A DNA stretch of 64,000 bases from Paratinospora sagittata (Eukaryota; Streptophyta; Magnoliopsida; Ranunculales; Menispermaceae). The notes under the pieces were generated by a model that was not told the DNA's origin, did no database searches, and saw nothing but the letters and a program-made list of their open reading frames with translations. Position 1 is the first letter of the stretch; each line of letters starts with the position of its first letter. Made by a program: the position numbers and the translations under genes. Positions 38,665 to 51,556 of this stretch are shown piece by piece. The DNA is taken from positions 19,320,286 through 19,384,285 of the forward strand of contig CM069603.1 in NCBI GenBank assembly GCA_035771175.1, read 5' to 3'.

Positions 38665-39836
38665 CACACCAGAGATCAAACTAATGCATTAGACATGAAA
38701 TTTGTCATCGTTCTTCGAGCTTGATCTTTGTAGACTTCGGAAGCTATTGTTTGATGTGTTCTTGATGCAAAACAGGTGATGTGTTCTTTTTTGATGTGTT
38801 ATCTTACCGAGACCACTTCATATACTTAGAGTTTTAAACAATGGATAGCCTCTGCAAATCTTAGCACAAAAGGGATAAAATGAAGAACTTGCTGAACATC
38901 AAGACACATTGCAATTTTGATTCAATTCGAAGCTTGTTCTTGCAAATGCAAGAATCATTACTTTCTTCTCTTGAAAAACTCTTCGGAAAGCTCAATCTAA
39001 CTTGCAAAAATCGTGCGTGTTGTATTTTGGAAAATCAGAGAATGAGCATTTTATAAAATTTGAAGTTGAAGGTTAAAGAGCAAGAGTACTACAAAATGAT
39101 TTGAATTCAAAACATTGTTTAATCTAAAGTTGCTTTGGGCTTGCGAGACAATGGGAATCATCTATGTGTTGCTAGAGAATATTTCAATTAAGATAACCTG
39201 GCAAAACTGTGCAAGGAATAGAAAAATCGAGCAAGCAGAAGTGCCCACATTTTTCTCGTTAGAAATATCAGATTTTAGTCTAAAACGTGGATAGCGTGCT
39301 ATTAGGGTGTGTACCACCTTCTCTATTGACAGATAGTAGGCTATAGCTGGTCGATATACACAAACCCGAGAGGTCGAGTTTTTTAGACTTTTCGATTGCG
39401 TGTTATCAAGGCCTATAGCGCGCTATTGCCCATTTTACTAAAAATGGAAAAATCACGGCAACAGCTCTATAGCGAGTTATCAAAGGGGATAGCGCGCTAT
39501 AGACAATTTTCCAAAAAAATAAATGTTTTATTATTGAACCCTGTCTGCGTGCAATCAACACTGATAGTGCGCTAGTGCCTTCTGAGTATTTTTGGCAAAT
39601 TGCTGGAAAGCCTTATTTTTGAAAAATTAATATTTTGACACTAAAGAACCATTTCATTGACTCAAAACACTTTGATATAAGATTAACACTTTTAAATAAT
39701 TCAAAACTCATTGAAATTATGATTAAAACCTTTCGGAAAACATTTTTTTCAAAATGGAATACTATATCGAAAGTGATTTTGAAGACTTTGCAAATTTCAG
39801 AGTTTAAGTGCTGAGATTGATCGAGGGGTTACCCTA
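38665..39836 (+). repeat. Satellite monomer 34 (trimer position 3)
   Basis: T38, G76, C243, G365, G507, G792, A943, as monomer 31. Confidence 0.97.
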
Positions 39837-41008
39837 CACACCAGAGATCAAACTAATGCATTAGACATGACATATGTCATCGTTCTTCGAGCTTGATCTT
39901 TGTAGACTTCGAAAGCTATTGTTTGATGTGTTCTTGATGCAAAACAGGTGATGTGTTCTTTTTTGATGTGTTATCTTACCGAGACCACTTCATATACTTA
40001 GAGTTTTAAACAATGGATAGCCTCTGCAAATCTTAGCACAAAAGGGATAAAATGAAGAACTTGCTGAACATCAAGACACATTGCAATTTTGATTCAATTC
40101 GAAGCTTGTTCTTGCAAATGCAAGAATCATTACTTTCTTCTCTTGAAAAACTCTTCGGAAAGCTCAATCTAACTTGCAAAAATCGTGCGTGTTGTATTTT
40201 TGAAAATCAGAGAATGAGCATTTTATAAAATTTGAAGTTGAAGGTTAAAGAGCAAGAGTACTACAAAATGATTTGAATTCAAAACATTGTTTAATCTAAA
40301 GTTGCTTTGGGCTTGCGAGACAATGGGAATCATCTATGTGTTACTAGAGAATATTTCAATTAAGATAACTTGGCAAAACTGTGCAAGGAATAGAAAAATC
40401 GAGCAAGCAGAAGTGCCCACATTTTTCTCGTTAGAAATATCAGATTTTAGTCTAAAACGTGGATAGCGTGCTATTAGGGTGTGTACCACCTTCTCTATTG
40501 ACAGATAGTAGGCTATAGCTGGTCGATATACACAAACCCGAGAGGTCGAGTTTTTTAGACTTTTCGATTGCGTGTTATCAAGGCCTATAGCGCGCTATTG
40601 CCCATTTTACTAAAAATGGAAAAATCACTGCAACAGCTCTATAGCGAGTTATCAAAGGGGATAGCGCGCTATAGACAATTTTCCAAAAAAATAAATGTTT
40701 TATTATTGAACCCTGTCTACGTGCAATCAACACTTATAGTGCGCTAGTGCCTTCTGAGTATTTTTGGCAAATTGCTGGATAGCCTTATTTTTGAAAAATT
40801 AATATTTTGACACTAAAGAACCATTTCATTGACTCAAAACACTTTGATATAAGATTAACACTTTTAAATAATTCAAAACTCATTGAAATTATGATTAAAA
40901 CCTTTCGGAAAACATTTTTTTCAAAATGGAATACTATATCGAAAGTGATTTTGAAGACTTTGCAAATTTCAGAGTTTAAGTGCTGAGATTGATCGAGGGG
41001 TTACCCTA
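39837..41008 (+). repeat. Satellite monomer 35 (trimer position 1)
   Basis: C35, C243, T534, T792, A882, T898. It extends the trimer series; T534 links it to monomer 38. Confidence 0.97.
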
Positions 41009-42180
41009 CACACTAGAGATCAAACTAATGCATTAGACATGAAATATGTCATCGTTCTTCGAGCTTGATCTTTGTAGACTTCGAAAGCTATTGTTTGATG
41101 TGTTCTTGATGCAAAACAGGGGATGTGTTCTTTTTTGATGTGTTATCTTACCGAGACCACTTCATATACTTAGAGTTTTAAACAATGGATAGCCTCTGCA
41201 AATCTTAGCACAAAAGGGATAAAATGAAGAACTTGCTGAACATCAAGACAGATTGCAATTTTGATTCAATTCGAAGCTTGTTCTTGCAAATGCAAGAATC
41301 ATTACTTTCTTCTCTTGAAAAACTCTTCGGAAAGCTCAATCTAACTTGCAAAAATCGTGCGTGTTGTATTTTTGAAAATCAGAGAATGAGCATTTTATAA
41401 AATTTGAAGTTGAAGGTTAAAGAGCAAGAGTACTACAAAATGATTTGAATTCAAAACATTGTTTAATCTAAAGTTGCTTTGGGCTTGCGAGACAATGGGA
41501 ATCATCTATGTGTTGCTAGAGAATATTTCAATTAAGATAACCTGGCAAAACTGTGCAAGGAATAGAAAAATCGAGCAAGCAGAAGTGCCCACATTTTTCT
41601 CGTTAGAAATATCAGATTTTAGTCTAAAACGTGGATAGCGTGCTATTAGGGTGTGTACCACCTTCTCTATTGACAGATAGTAGGCTATAGCTGGTCGATA
41701 TACACAAACCCGAGAGGTCGAGTTTTTTAGACTTTTCGATTGCGTGTTATCAAGGCCTATAGCGCGCTATTGCCCATTTTACTAAAAATGGAAAAATCAC
41801 GGCAACAGCTCTATAGCGAGTTATCAAAGGGGATAGCGCGCTATAGACAATTTTCCAAAAAAATAAATGTTTTATTATTGAACCCTGTCTGCGTGCAATC
41901 AACACTGATAGTGCGCTAGTGCCATCTGAGTATTTTTGGCAAATTGCTGGAAAGCCTTATTTTTGAAAAATTAATATTTTGACACTAAAGAACCATTTCA
42001 TTGACTCAAAACACTTTGATATAAGATTAACACTTTTAAATAATTCAAAACTCATTGAAATTATGATTAAAACCTTTCGGAAAACATTTTTTTCAAAATG
42101 GAATACTATATCGAAAGTGATTTTGAAGACTTTGCAAATTTCAGAGTTTAAGTGCTGAGATTGATCGAGGGGTTACCCTA
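41009..42180 (+). repeat. Satellite monomer 36 (mosaic)
   Basis: The left half matches monomer 33 (T6, G113, G243, G507). The right half matches monomer 37 (G792, A915, A943). The switch lies between 507 and 782. The old trimer series changes here into a second one. Confidence 0.97.
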
Positions 42181-43352
42181 CACACCAGAGATCAAACTAA
42201 TGCATTAGACATGAAATATGTCATCGTTCTTCGAGCTTGATCTTTGTAGACTTCGAAAGCTATTGTTTGATGTGTTCTTGATGCAAAACAGGTGATGTGT
42301 TCTTTTTTTATGTGTTATCTTACCGAGACCACTTCATATACTTAGAGTTTTAAACAATGGATAGCCTCTGCAAATCTTAGCACAAAAGGGATAAAATGAA
42401 GAACTTGCTGAACATCAAGACACATTGCAATTTTGATTCAATTCGAAGCTTGTTCTTGCAAATGCAAGAATCATTACTTTCTTCTCTTGAAAAACTCTTC
42501 GGAAAGCTCAATCTAACTTGCAAAAATCGTGCGTGTTGTATTTTTGAAAATCAGAGAATGAGCATTTTATAAAATTTGAAGTTGAAGGTTAAAGAGCAAG
42601 AGTACTACAAAATGATTTGAATTCAAAACATTGTTTAATCTAAAGTTGCTTTGGGCTTGCGAGACAATGGGAATCATCTATGTGTTGCTAGAGAATATTT
42701 CAATTAAGATAACCTGGCAAAACTGTGCAAGGAATAGAAAAATCGAGCAAGCAGAAGTGCCCACATTTTTCTCGTTAGAAATATCAGATTTTAGTCTAAA
42801 ACGTGGATAGCGTGCTATTACGGTGTGTACCACCTTCTCTATTGACAGATAGTAGGCTATAGCTGGTCGATATACACAAACCCGAGAGGTCGAGTTTTTT
42901 AGACTTTTCGATTGCGTGTTATCAAGGCCTATAGCGCGCTATTGCCCATTTTACTAAAAATGGAAAAATCACGGCAACAGCTCTATAGCGAGTTATCAAA
43001 GGGGATAGCGCGCTATAGACAATTTTCCAAAAAAATAAATGTTTTATTATTGAACCCTGTCTGCGTGCAATCAACACTGATAGTGCGCTAGTGCCATCTG
43101 AGTATTTTTGGCAAATTGCTGGAAAGCCTTATTTTTGAAAAATTAATATTTTGACACTAAAGAACCATTTCATTGACTCAAAACACTTTGATATAAGATT
43201 AACACTTTTAAATAATTCAAAACTCATTGAAATTATGATTAAAACCTTTCGGAAAACATTTTTTTCAAAATGGAATACTATATCGAAAGTGATTTTGAAG
43301 ACTTTGCAAATTTCAGAGTTTAAGTGCTGAGATTGATCGAGGGGTTACCCTA
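42181..43352 (+). repeat. Satellite monomer 37
   Basis: T129, C243, G507, C641, G792, A915, A943; repeated as monomer 40. Confidence 0.97.
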
Positions 43353-44524
43353 CACACCAGAGATCAAACTAATGCATTAGACATGAAATATGTCATCGTT
43401 CTTCGAGCTTGATCTTTGTAGACTTCGAAAGCTATTGTTTGATGTGTTCTTGATGCAAAACAGGTGATGTGTTCTTTTTTGATGTGTTATCTTACCGAGA
43501 CCACTTCATATACTTAGAGTTTTAAACAATGGATAGCCTCTGCAAATCTTAGCACAAAAGGGATAAAATGAAGAACTTGCTGAACATCAAGACACATTGC
43601 AATTTTGATTCAATTCGAAGCTTGTTCTTGCAAATGCAAGAATCATTACTTTCTTCTCTTGAAAAACTCTTCGGAAAGCTCAATCTAACTTGCAAAAATC
43701 GTGCGTGTTGTATTTTTGAAAATCAGAGAATGAGCATTTTATAAAATTTGAAGTTGAAGGTTAAAGAGCAAGAGTACTACAAAATGATTTGAATTCAAAA
43801 CATTGTTTAATCTAAAGTTGCTTTGGGCTTGCGAGACAATGGGAATCATCTATGTGTTACTAGAGAATATTTCAATTAAGATAACTTGGCAAAACTGTGC
43901 AAGGAATAGAAAAATCGAGCAAGCAGAAGTGCCCACATTTTTCTCGTTAGAAATATCAGATTTTAGTCTAAAACGTGGATAGCGTGCTATTAGGGTGTGT
44001 ACCACCTTCTCTATTGACAGATAGTAGGCTATAGCTGGTCGATATACACAAACCCGAGAGGTCGAGTTTTTTAGACTTTTCGATTGCGTGTTATCAAGGC
44101 CTATAGCGCGCTATTGCCCATTTTACTAAAAATGGAAAAATCACTGCAACAGCTCTATAGCGAGTTATCAAAGGGGATAGCGCGCTATAGACAATTTTCC
44201 AAAAAAATAAATGTTTTATTATTGAACCCTGTCTACGTGCAATCAACACTTATAGTGCGCTAGTGCCTTCTGAGTATTTTTGGCAAATTGCTGGATAGCC
44301 TTATTTTTGAAAAATTAATATTTTGACACTAAAGAACCATTTCATTGACTCAAAACACTTTGATATAAGATTAACACTTTTAAATAATTCAAAACTCATT
44401 GAAATTATGATTAAAACCTTTCGGAAAACATTTTTTTCAAAATGGAATACTATATCGAAAGTGATTTTGAAGACTTTGCAAATTTCAGAGTTTAAGTGCT
44501 GAGATTGATCGAGGGGTTACCCTA
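43353..44524 (+). repeat. Satellite monomer 38
   Basis: A35, C243, A507, T534, T792, A882, T898; counterpart of monomer 35 except at base 35. Confidence 0.97.
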
Positions 44525-45696
44525 CACACTAGAGATCAAACTAATGCATTAGACATGAAATATGTCATCGTTCTTCGAGCTTGATCTTTGTAGACTTCGA
44601 AAGCTATTGTTTGATGTGTTCTTGATGCAAAACAGGGGATGTGTTCTTTTTTGATGTGTTATCTTACCGAGACCACTTCATATACTTAGAGTTTTAAACA
44701 ATGGATAGCCTCTGCAAATCTTAGCACAAAAGGGATAAAATGAAGAACTTGCTGAACATCAAGACAGATTGCAATTTTGATTCAATTCGAAGCTTGTTCT
44801 TGCAAATGCAAGAATCATTACTTTCTTCTCTTGAAAAACTCTTCGGAAAGCTCAATCTAACTTGCAAAAATCGTGCGTGTTGTATTTTTGAAAATCAGAG
44901 AATGAGCATTTTATAAAATTTGAAGTTGAAGGTTAAAGAGCAAGAGTACTACAAAATGATTTGAATTCAAAACATTGTTTAATCTAAAGTTGCTTTGGGC
45001 TTGCGAGACAATGGGAATCATCTATGTGTTGCTAGAGAATATTTCAATTAAGATAACCTGGCAAAACTGTGCAAGGAATAGAAAAATCGAGCAAGCAGAA
45101 GTGCCCACATTTTTCTCGTTAGAAATATCAGATTTTAGTCTAAAACGTGGATAGCGTGCTATTAGGGTGTGTACCACCTTCTCTATTGACAGATAGTAGG
45201 CTATAGCTGGTCGATATACACAAACCCGAGAGGTCGAGTTTTTTAGACTTTTCGATTGCGTGTTATCAAGGCCTATAGCGCGCTATTGCCCATTTTACTA
45301 AAAATGGAAAAATCACTGCAACAGCTCTATAGCGAGTTATCAAAGGGGATAGCGCGCTATAGACAATTTTCCAAAAAAATAAATGTTTTATTATTGAACC
45401 CTGTCTACGTGCAATCAACACTTATAGTGCGCTAGTGCCATCTGAGTATTTTTGGCAAATTGCTGGAAAGCCTTATTTTTGAAAAATTAATATTTTGACA
45501 CTAAAGAACCATTTCATTGACTCAAAACACTTTGATATAAGATTAACACTTTTAAATAATTCAAAACTCATTGAAATTATGATTAAAACCTTTCGGAAAA
45601 CATTTTTTTCAAAATGGAATACTATATCGAAAGTGATTTTGAAGACTTTGCAAATTTCAGAGTTTAAGTGCTGAGATTGATCGAGGGGTTACCCTA
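44525..45696 (+). repeat. Satellite monomer 39 (triple mosaic)
   Basis: The left half has T6, G113, G243 and G507, as in monomer 36. The middle has T792, A882 and T898, as in monomer 38. The right end has A915 and A943, as in monomers 36 and 37. Two switches are needed, the second within about 17 bp (898 to 915), which suits gene conversion. Confidence 0.97.
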
Positions 45697-46868
45697 CACA
45701 CCAGAGATCAAACTAATGCATTAGACATGAAATATGTCATCGTTCTTCGAGCTTGATCTTTGTAGACTTCGAAAGCTATTGTTTGATGTGTTCTTGATGC
45801 AAAACAGGTGATGTGTTCTTTTTTTATGTGTTATCTTACCGAGACCACTTCATATACTTAGAGTTTTAAACAATGGATAGCCTCTGCAAATCTTAGCACA
45901 AAAGGGATAAAATGAAGAACTTGCTGAACATCAAGACACATTGCAATTTTGATTCAATTCGAAGCTTGTTCTTGCAAATGCAAGAATCATTACTTTCTTC
46001 TCTTGAAAAACTCTTCGGAAAGCTCAATCTAACTTGCAAAAATCGTGCGTGTTGTATTTTTGAAAATCAGAGAATGAGCATTTTATAAAATTTGAAGTTG
46101 AAGGTTAAAGAGCAAGAGTACTACAAAATGATTTGAATTCAAAACATTGTTTAATCTAAAGTTGCTTTGGGCTTGCGAGACAATGGGAATCATCTATGTG
46201 TTGCTAGAGAATATTTCAATTAAGATAACCTGGCAAAACTGTGCAAGGAATAGAAAAATCGAGCAAGCAGAAGTGCCCACATTTTTCTCGTTAGAAATAT
46301 CAGATTTTAGTCTAAAACGTGGATAGCGTGCTATTACGGTGTGTACCACCTTCTCTATTGACAGATAGTAGGCTATAGCTGGTCGATATACACAAACCCG
46401 AGAGGTCGAGTTTTTTAGACTTTTCGATTGCGTGTTATCAAGGCCTATAGCGCGCTATTGCCCATTTTACTAAAAATGGAAAAATCACGGCAACAGCTCT
46501 ATAGCGAGTTATCAAAGGGGATAGCGCGCTATAGACAATTTTCCAAAAAAATAAATGTTTTATTATTGAACCCTGTCTGCGTGCAATCAACACTGATAGT
46601 GCGCTAGTGCCATCTGAGTATTTTTGGCAAATTGCTGGAAAGCCTTATTTTTGAAAAATTAATATTTTGACACTAAAGAACCATTTCATTGACTCAAAAC
46701 ACTTTGATATAAGATTAACACTTTTAAATAATTCAAAACTCATTGAAATTATGATTAAAACCTTTCGGAAAACATTTTTTTCAAAATGGAATACTATATC
46801 GAAAGTGATTTTGAAGACTTTGCAAATTTCAGAGTTTAAGTGCTGAGATTGATCGAGGGGTTACCCTA
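45697..46868 (+). repeat. Satellite monomer 40
   Basis: T129, C243, G507, C641, G792, A915, A943, as monomer 37. Confidence 0.97.
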
Positions 46869-48040
46869 CACACCAGAGATCAAACTAATGCATTAGACAT
46901 GAAATATGTCATCGTTCTTCGAGCTTGATCTTTGTAGACTTCGAAAGCTATTGTTTGATGTGTTCTTGATGCAAAACAGGTGATGTGTTCTTTTTTGATG
47001 TGTTATCTTACCGAGACCACTTCATATACTTAGAGTTTTAAACAATGGATAGCCTCTGCAAATCTTAGCACAAAAGGGATAAAATGAAGAACTTGCTGAA
47101 CATCAAGACACATTGCAATTTTGATTCAATTCGAAGCTTGTTCTTGCAAATGCAAGAATCATTACTTTCTTCTCTTGAAAAACTCTTCGGAAAGCTCAAT
47201 CTAACTTGCAAAAATCGTGCGTGTTGTATTTTTGAAAATCAGAGAATGAGCATTTTATAAAATTTGAAGTTGAAGGTTAAAGAGCAAGAGTACTACAAAA
47301 TGATTTGAATTCAAAACATTGTTTAATCTAAAGTTGCTTTGGGCTTGCGAGACAATGGGAATCATCTATGTGTTACTAGAGAATATTTCAATTAAGATAA
47401 CCTGGCAAAACTGTGCAAGGAATAGAAAAATCGAGCAAGCAGAAGTGCCCACATTTTTCTCGTTAGAAATATCAGATTTTAGTCTAAAACGTGGATAGCG
47501 TGCTATTAGGGTGTGTACCACCTTCTCTATTGACAGATAGTAGGCTATAGCTGGTCGATATACACAAACCCGAGAGGTCGAGTTTTTTAGACTTTTCGAT
47601 TGCGTGTTATCAAGGCCTATAGCGTGCTATTGCCCATTTTACTAAAAATGGAAAAATCACGGCAACAGCTCTATAGGGAGTTATCAAAGGGGATAGCGCG
47701 CTATAGACAATTTTCCAAAAAAATAAATGTTTTATTATTGAACCCTGTCTGCGTGCAATCAACACTGATAGTGCGCTAGTGCCTTCTGAGTATTTTTGGC
47801 AAATTGCTGGATAGCCTTATTTTTGAAAAATTAATATTTTGACACTAAAGAACCATTTCATTGACTCAAAACACTTTGATATAAGATTAACACTTTTAAA
47901 TAATTCAAAACTCATTGAAATTATGATTAAAACCTTTCGGAAAACATTTTTTTCAAAATGGAATACTATATCGAAAGTGATTTTGAAGACTTTGCAAATT
48001 TCAGAGTTTAAGTGCTGAGATTGATCGAGGGGTTACCCTA
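46869..48040 (+). repeat. Satellite monomer 41 (damaged boxes)
   Basis: C243, A507, G792. The first perfect palindrome is mutated to ATAGCGTGCTAT (47619-47630) by a CpG-type change, and the next box to ATAGGGAGTTAT (47673-47684). It lies between the trimer and tetramer regions. Confidence 0.97.
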
Positions 48041-49212
48041 CACACCAGAGATCAAACTAATGCATTAGACATGAGATATGTCTTCGTTCTTCGAGCTTGA
48101 TCTTTGTAGACTTCGAAAGCTATTGTTTGATGTGTTCTTGATGCAAAACAGGTGATGTGTTCTTTTTTGATGTGTTATCTTACCGAGACCACTTCATATA
48201 CTTAGAGTTTTAAACAATGGATAGCCTCTGCAAATCTTAGCACAAAAGGGATAAAATGAAGAACTTGCTGAACATCAAGACAGATTGCAATTTTGATTTA
48301 ATTCGAAGCTTGTTCTTGCAAATGCAAGAATCATTACTTTCTTCTCTTGAAAAACTCTTCGGAAAGCTCAATCTAACTTGCAAAAATCGTGCGTGTTGTA
48401 TTTTCGAAAATCAGAGAATGAGCATTTTATAAAATTTGAAGTTGAAGGTTAAAGAGCAAGAGTACTACAAAATGATTTGAATTCAAAACATTGTTTAATC
48501 TAAAGTTGCTTTGGGCTTGCGAGACAATGGGAATCATCTATGTGTTACTAGAGAATATTTCAATTAAGATAACCTGGCAAAACTGTGCAAGGAATAGAAA
48601 AATCGAGCAAGCAGAAGTGCCCACATTTTTCTCGTTAGAAATATCAGATTTTAGTCTAAAACGTGGATAGTGTGCTATTAGGGTGTGTACCACCTTCTCT
48701 ATTGACAGATAGTAGGCTATAGCTGGTCGATATACACAAACCCGAGAGGTCGAGTTTTTTAGACTTTTCGATTGCGTGTTATCAAGGCCTATAGCGCGCT
48801 ATTGCCCATTTTACTAAAAATGGAAAAATCACTGCAACAGCTCTATAGCGAGTTATCAAAGGGGATAGCGCGCTATAGACAATTTTCCAAAAAAATAAAT
48901 GTTTTATTATTGAACCCTGTCTACGTGCAATCAACACTTATAGTGCGCTAGTGCCTTCTGAGTATTTTTGGCAAATTGCTGGATAGCCTTATTTTTGAAA
49001 AATTAATATTTTGACACTAAAGAACCATTTCATTGACTCAAAACACTTTGATATAAGATTAACACTTTTAAATAATTCAAAACTCATTGAAATTATGATT
49101 AAAACCTTTCGGAAAACATTTTTTTCAAAATGGAATACTATATCGAAAGTGATTTTGAAGACTTTGCAAATTTCAGAGTTTAAGTGCTGAGATTGATCGA
49201 GGGGTTACCCTA
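48041..49212 (+). repeat. Satellite monomer 42 (tetramer position 1)
   Basis: G35, T43, G243, T259, C365, A507, T631, T792, A882, T898. A class A left half joined to the right half typical of the trimers. Repeated as monomer 46. Confidence 0.97.
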
Positions 49213-50384
49213 CACACCAGAGATCAAACTAATGCATTAGACATGAAATATGTCATCGTTCTTCGAGCTTGATCTTTGTAGACTTCGAAAGCTATTGTTT
49301 GATGTGTTCTTGATGCAAAACAGGGGATGTGTTCTTTTTTGATGTGTTATCTTACCGAGACCACTTCATATACTTAGAGTTTTAAACAATGGATAGCCTC
49401 TGCAAATCTTAGCACAAAAGGGATAAAATGAAGAACTTGCTGAACATCAAGACAGATTGCAATTTTGATTCAATTCGAAGCTTGTTCTTGCAAATGCAAG
49501 AATCATTACTTTCTTCTCTTGAAAAACTCTTCGGAAAGCTCAATCTAACTTGCAAAAATCGTGCGTGTTGTATTTTTGAAAATCAGAGAATGAGCATTTT
49601 ATAAAATTTGAAGTTGAAGGTTAAAGAGCAAGAGTACTACAAAATGATTTGAATTCAAAACATTGTTTAATCTAAAGTTGCTTTGGGCTTGCGAGACAAT
49701 GAGAATCATCTATGTGTTACTAGAGAATATTTCAATTAAGATAACCTGGCAAAACTGTGCAAGGAATAGAAAAATCGAGCAAGCAGAAGTGCCCACATTT
49801 TTCTCGTTAGAAATATCAGATTTTAGTCTAAAACGTGGATAGCGTGCTATTAGGGTGTGTACCACCTTCTCTATTGACAGATAGTAGGCTATAGCTGGTC
49901 GATATACACAAACCCGAGAAGTCGAGTTTTTTAGACTTTTCGATTGCGTGTTATCAAGGCCTATAGCGCGCTATTGCCCATTTTACTAAAAATGGAAAAA
50001 TCACGGCAACAGCTCTATAGCGAGTTATCAAGGGGGATAGCGCGCTATAGACAATTTTCCAAAAAAATAAATGCTTTATTATTGAACCCTGTCTGCGTGC
50101 AATCAACACTGATAGTGCGCTAGTGCCTTCTGAGTATTTTTGGCAAATTGCTGGATAGCCTTATTTTTGAAAAATTAATATTTTGACACTAAAGAACCAT
50201 TTCATTGACTCAAAACACTTTGATATAAGATTAACACTTTTAAATAATTCAAAACTCATTGAAATTATGATTAAAACCTTTCGGAAAACATTTTTTTCAA
50301 AATGGAATACTATATCGAAAGTGATTTTGAAGACTTTGCAAATTTCAGAGTTTAAGTGCTGAGATTGATCGAGGGGTTACCCTA
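49213..50384 (+). repeat. Satellite monomer 43 (tetramer position 2)
   Basis: G113, G243, A490, A507, A708, G792, G819 and a private C861; repeated as monomer 47. Confidence 0.97.
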
Positions 50385-51556
50385 CACACCAGAGATCAAA
50401 TTAATGCATTAGACATGAAATATGTCATCCTTCTTCGAGCTTGATCTTTGTAGACTTCGAAAGCTATTGTTTGATGTGTTCTTGATGCAAAACAGGTGAT
50501 GTGTTCTTTTTTGATGTGTTATCTTACCGAGACCACTTCATATACTTAGAGTTTTAAACAATGGATAGCCTCTGCAAATCTTAGCACAAAAGGGATAAAA
50601 TGAAGAACTTGCTGAACATCAAGACACATTGCAATTTTGATTCAATTCGAAGCTTGTTCTTGCAAATGCAAGAATCATTACTTTCTTCTCTTGAAAAACT
50701 CTTCGGAAAGCTCAATCTAACTTGGAAAAATCGTGCGTGTTGTATTTTTGAAAATCAGAGAATGAGCATCTTATAAAATTTGAAGTTGAAGGTTAAAGAG
50801 CAAGAGTACTACAAAATGATTTGAATTCAAAACATTGTTTAATCTAAAGTTGCTTTGGGCTTGCGAGACAATGAGAATCATCTATGTGTTACTAGAGAAT
50901 ATTTCAATTAAGATAACCTGGCAAAACTGTGCAAGGAATAGAAAAATCGAGCAAGCAGAAGTGCCCACATTTTTCTCGTTAGAAATATCAGATTTTAGTC
51001 TAAAACGTGGATAGCGTGCTATTAGGGTGTGTACCACCTTCTCTATTGACAGATAGTAGGCTATAGCTGGTCGATATACACAAACCCGAGAAGTCGAGTT
51101 TTTTAGACTTTTCGATTGCGTGTTATCAAGGCCTATAGCGCGCTATTGCCCATTTTACTAAAAATGGAAAAATCACGGCAACAGCTCTATAGCGAGTTAT
51201 CAAGGGGGATAGCGCGCTATAGACAATTTTCCAAAAAAATAAATGTTTTATTATTGAACCCTGTCTGCGTGCAATCAACACTGATAGTGCGCTAGTGCCT
51301 TCTGAGTATTTTTGGCAAATTGCTGGATAGCCTTATTTTTGAAAAATTAATATTTTGACACTAAAGAACCATTTCATTGACTCAAAACACTTTGATATAA
51401 GATTAACACTTTTAAATAATTCAAAACTCATTGAAATTATGATTAAAACCTTTCGGAAAACATTTTTTTCAAAATGGAATACTATATCGAAAGTGATTTT
51501 GAAGACTTTGCAAATTTCAGAGTTTAAGTGCTGAGATTGATCGAGGGGTTACCCTA
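50385..51556 (+). repeat. Satellite monomer 44 (tetramer position 3)
   Basis: T17, C46, C243, G341, C386, A490, A708, G792, G819. T17 and C46 recur in monomer 48, while A490, A708 and G819 come from the monomer 43 type, so the right part is a conversion product or was later lost in 48. Confidence 0.97.

Larger units (their letters stand above)
32805..39836 (+). repeat. Three-monomer higher-order repeat, two full rounds
   Basis: Monomers 29-30-31 and 32-33-34 have the same marker order (A882/T898; T6/G113/C1027; T38/G76/G365) at a 3,516-bp period. Monomer 35 and the left half of 36 begin a third round. Confidence 0.9.
39837..46868 (+). repeat. Second three-monomer higher-order repeat, two rounds
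   Basis: Monomers 35-36-37 and 38-39-40 repeat at 3,516 bp (T534; T6/G113/A915; T129/C641). It overlaps the end of the first trimer series, whose third member type has been replaced. Confidence 0.85.
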
